The translations under genes were made by a program, and so were the position numbers. Below the pieces are notes generated by a model, which worked only from the letters and a program-made list of their open reading frames with translations, made no database searches and was not told the origin of the DNA. A DNA stretch of 7,192 bases from positions 1 through 7,192 of the forward strand of contig JAHJQU010000149.1 of assembly GCA_018819005.1 (NCBI GenBank), read 5' to 3'. Positions 5,621-7,192 of this stretch are shown piece by piece (the stretch's first letter is position 1; each line of letters begins with the position of its first letter). The DNA comes from Pseudomonadota bacterium (lineage in GTDB: Bacteria > Desulfobacterota > Desulfobacteria > Desulfobacterales > RPRI01).

Positions 5621-7045
5621 GTGCATTTGAACAACCAGTTATTGACCGTTCAACAAGTCAGCACTCTGCTTCAAGTTCACCCAAAAACAATCTATCGATG
5701 GAAAGAAGAGGGATGCATTCCGTATGTCAATCTCAATGGCCTTGTCAGGTTTAGAAAAACCGATATTGAAAATTGGCAATGCGAATATTCCTTTAAACCT
5801 GCCCCTCCCCTAATCGATTCACTTCAGCATGGATTTTCCATTCGGGAATGTGATAAATTATTCCTGAAAGGAGACAGCGCCGTGAGTAAATCAAAGCGGC
5901 GCTGGAATTATGGTTTTGGGCAAGTCTACATAAGGAAAACCAAGGGAGGAAAGGAACGCTGGTACATCGACTATACGGACGAAACCGGAAGGCGAGTCCA
6001 GAGGGTAGTCAAGAACGCGTCACACAGGGATGAGGCCATGATAGCACTTCAATCTGAAATAGCAAAATGCTTCCACCGGGAACACGGAACAAAGCCGCAG
6101 ATCCAAGAAGTCCAGCTCCCTAAGTTCGTTGAAATGTTCATCGAGGATTATTCCAAGGTCAACAAGACGAGCTGGAGGGACGATGAAATCAGGCTGGGCA
6201 AATGGGCCGAATTCCTGGGCAATGTTCGCCTTCAGGATGTGACGCCCGTAGAAATCGAACGCTTCAAAACGAAGAGGCTCACCGATGGAGTGAGCAAGTC
6301 CACGGTTAACCGCTATCTGGCCATTCTGAAACGGCTCTATAACATCGCCATCGAGTGGGGCTATGCCAAAGAGAATCCGGTCCGGAGAATCAAGTTCTAT
6401 TCGGAAGCCGACTGCATGAAGGAAAGGATCTTGACCGCAGAGGAGGAAGATCGCCTCTTAGAAGCCGCCTCAGCGCATTTAAAACCGATTCTCATCGTTG
6501 CTCTCAACACCGGAATGCGGAGAGGCGAGATCCTCAAGCTCACGTGGGACCGGGTTGACATTGAAAAAGAGCAAATCTTCATCAACAAGACGAAGAGCGG
6601 AAAGCCCCGGATCGTTGACATGAACTCCACTCTCATAAGCCTCTTCACGCAGCTAAGAAGCCGTGACGCTGCCGGCGGTTATGTTTTTCTCAATCCCAAA
6701 ACCGGAAAGCCCTTCAACAAAGTCCAGAAGTCTTTTGATGGGGCTTGTGAGAGGACCGGTATTCAAGATCTCCGTTTTCACGATCTGCGGCACACATTCG
6801 CAAGCCGCCTGATCGCAGCGGGAGTTGACCTCATCCGGGTCAAAGAGCTCCTGGGTCACAGTACGGTACGGATCACCGAAAGGTACACGCACGCCAGCCG
6901 CGAAGACAAGAAAAAAGCGGTTGAGCTGCTGTGCCGAAACACCGCAAAAAACGGTGAAAAGCGGGACGATCTGTTACATATTTGTGACACGGACGAAAAC
7001 GGGAAAAAGGTCATTCAGCTAAACCGTTATTTTTCAGTCAATTAG
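5621..7045 (+). CDS. Tyrosine recombinase (integrase) with fused N-terminal excisionase-like HTH
   Basis: 474 aa; GTG 5621 or TTG 5627 (with GGTGGAG at 5615-5621) are the possible starts. Residues 6-53 (LLTVQQVSTLLQVHPKTIYR, then WKEE) are an HTH_17 domain. Residues 54-92 are a linker, 93-150 an arm-type DNA-binding domain (GQVYIRKTKGGKERWYIDYT), 163-260 the SAM-like core-binding domain and 266-435 the catalytic domain. Catalytic residues are all present: R300 (TGMRRGE), K325 (NKTKSGKPR), H387 and R390 (HDLRH), H413 (LGHS) and nucleophile Y422 (ITERYTH). It should cut and rejoin DNA at the tRNA-Val attachment site that starts at its own stop codon. An internal GTG (5882) with AAAGGAG (5867-5873) could produce a 387-aa integrase without the HTH. 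The first 87 codons look more AT-rich than the rest, suggesting a fusion of two genes. Confidence 0.95.
   Translation: MHLNNQLLTVQQVSTLLQVHPKTIYRWKEEGCIPYVNLNGLVRFRKTDIENWQCEYSFKPAPPLIDSLQHGFSIRECDKLFLKGDSAVSKSKRRWNYGFGQVYIRKTKGGKERWYIDYTDETGRRVQRVVKNASHRDEAMIALQSEIAKCFHREHGTKPQIQEVQLPKFVEMFIEDYSKVNKTSWRDDEIRLGKWAEFLGNVRLQDVTPVEIERFKTKRLTDGVSKSTVNRYLAILKRLYNIAIEWGYAKENPVRRIKFYSEADCMKERILTAEEEDRLLEAASAHLKPILIVALNTGMRRGEILKLTWDRVDIEKEQIFINKTKSGKPRIVDMNSTLISLFTQLRSRDAAGGYVFLNPKTGKPFNKVQKSFDGACERTGIQDLRFHDLRHTFASRLIAAGVDLIRVKELLGHSTVRITERYTHASREDKKKAVELLCRNTAKNGEKRDDLLHICDTDENGKKVIQLNRYFSVN
5867..5884 (+). promoter_or_regulatory. Internal ribosome binding site and GTG start inside the integrase gene
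   Basis: AAAGGAG (5867-5873) is followed by 8 nt and an in-frame GTG (5882-5884, codon 88). The predicted product starts MSKSKRRWNYGFGQVYIR, which looks like the usual beginning of a stand-alone integrase. This points to a second translation start or to the relic start of an originally separate int gene. Confidence 0.6.
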
Positions 7046-7118
7046 CGGAGAAGCTCAGCGGAAGAGTACCGGCCTTACAAGCCGAGGGTCACAGGTTCGA
7101 ATCCTGTACCGCCCACCA
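7044..7118 (+). tRNA. tRNA-Val(TAC) remnant lacking a matching 5' acceptor strand
   Basis: Canonical parts are visible: D-stem GCTC/GAGT (7053-7056, 7064-7067), anticodon arm CCGGC-CTTACAA-GCCGA with anticodon TAC (7076-7078, valine), T-arm ACAGG-TTCGAAT-CCTGT (7091-7107), acceptor 3' strand ACCGCCC (7108-7114), discriminator A and encoded CCA (7116-7118). The nine bases before the D-stem are AGCGGAGAA instead of a GGGCGGT acceptor strand, so only about two of seven pairs form. The top anticodon pair is a C-A mismatch. The gene is therefore a 3' fragment, not a working tRNA; a displaced GCGG gives a partial shifted pairing only. The integrase stop codon (7043-7045) overlaps its beginning. Confidence 0.75.
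7053..7118 (+). other. Probable attachment-site end (attR-like) in tRNA-Val
   Basis: A tRNA piece complete from the D-arm to CCA, directly after an integrase gene and without its own 5' acceptor strand, is the pattern left when an element integrates in a tRNA gene and the intact copy is restored at the other end. That other end is not in this window: no second copy of the T-arm or anticodon sequence was found to the left. The exact crossover cannot be read from one junction. The unusual C-A pair at 7069/7085 could mark sequence difference between element and host copies. Confidence 0.65.
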
Positions 7119-7192
7119 TCTTTTTTCTGCATGAATCGAGATGAGCGATTGACATGCGGTCGGGCACGCTGCCGGTGAGACAACATGAAAAA
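7119..7192 (+). other. Flanking DNA with possible start of a further gene
   Basis: Six T (7121-7126) follow the tRNA fragment. GGTGAG (7174-7179) precedes ATG 7185 by 5 nt, which may begin a gene that continues beyond the window; only MK and part of a codon are visible. A TTGACA at 7149-7154 has no -10 partner at normal spacing. Confidence 0.3.

Noticed and set aside
5970..5976. ACTATAC in the integrase gene as a further iteron
   Set aside because: Seven of eight bases only, within well-conserved coding sequence and without a neighbouring copy.
1..7192. CRISPR array, insertion sequence or rRNA
   Set aside because: No regularly spaced direct repeats of suitable length, no transposase or terminal inverted repeats and no rRNA-like sequence were seen.

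Overview
The window carries most of a small integrative element of bacterial type that lies against the 3' part of a valine tRNA gene. The taxonomic signal is weak. Mixed GC, strong Shine-Dalgarno sites, and a D5-like helicase and integrase of proteobacterial style would fit a Deltaproteobacterium in the broad sense (for example a Syntrophales-like anaerobe). This is an impression from protein style, not a measurement.

Left part (1-1270). Two short minus-strand genes encode a 29-residue signal-peptide-like product and a one-TM protein whose C-terminal domain seems cut short by a frameshift. About 585 bases follow without a convincing gene. They hold small hairpins, a 16-bp AT-rich dyad and a GC-rich island of 70 bases of unknown nature. 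Nothing here shows the left boundary of the element.

Middle part (1271-4666). An AT-rich 318-aa protein of unknown function is probably cargo. A 171-bp control region with a clear TTTACCC-N10-GGGTAAA operator precedes a tight operon: an Xre-type repressor, an excisionase-like HTH_17 protein and a 543-aa P4/D5-type SF3 replicative helicase. Start and stop codons overlap by one base at both junctions. The helicase has a DnaB-N-like helical domain where many relatives have a primase. Just after it, straddling its stop codon, four exact copies of TGTATAGT form a large inverted arrangement around an AT-rich centre. It looks like an iteron origin or a regulator array.

Right part (4667-7192). Two overlapping genes form a recognisable but functionally unassigned pair: a 208-aa protein with a C-terminal HVHIHKGGQAVVG motif and a 112-aa Cys/His protein with an MHGGKSTGPKTPEG motif. 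The last gene is a tyrosine recombinase whose N-terminus is a fused excisionase-like HTH. A perfect internal Shine-Dalgarno and GTG could also yield a standard integrase. Its stop codon runs into a tRNA-Val(TAC) sequence that is intact from D-arm to CCA but has no matching 5' acceptor strand, as expected for one attachment-site end.

Taken together, Xre and HTH_17 would control, the helicase with the repeat array would replicate, and the Xis-Int fusion would integrate and excise at tRNA-Val. No capsid, terminase, relaxase or conjugation genes are visible, so the element resembles a P4-like satellite or an integrative plasmid that depends on a helper for transfer.
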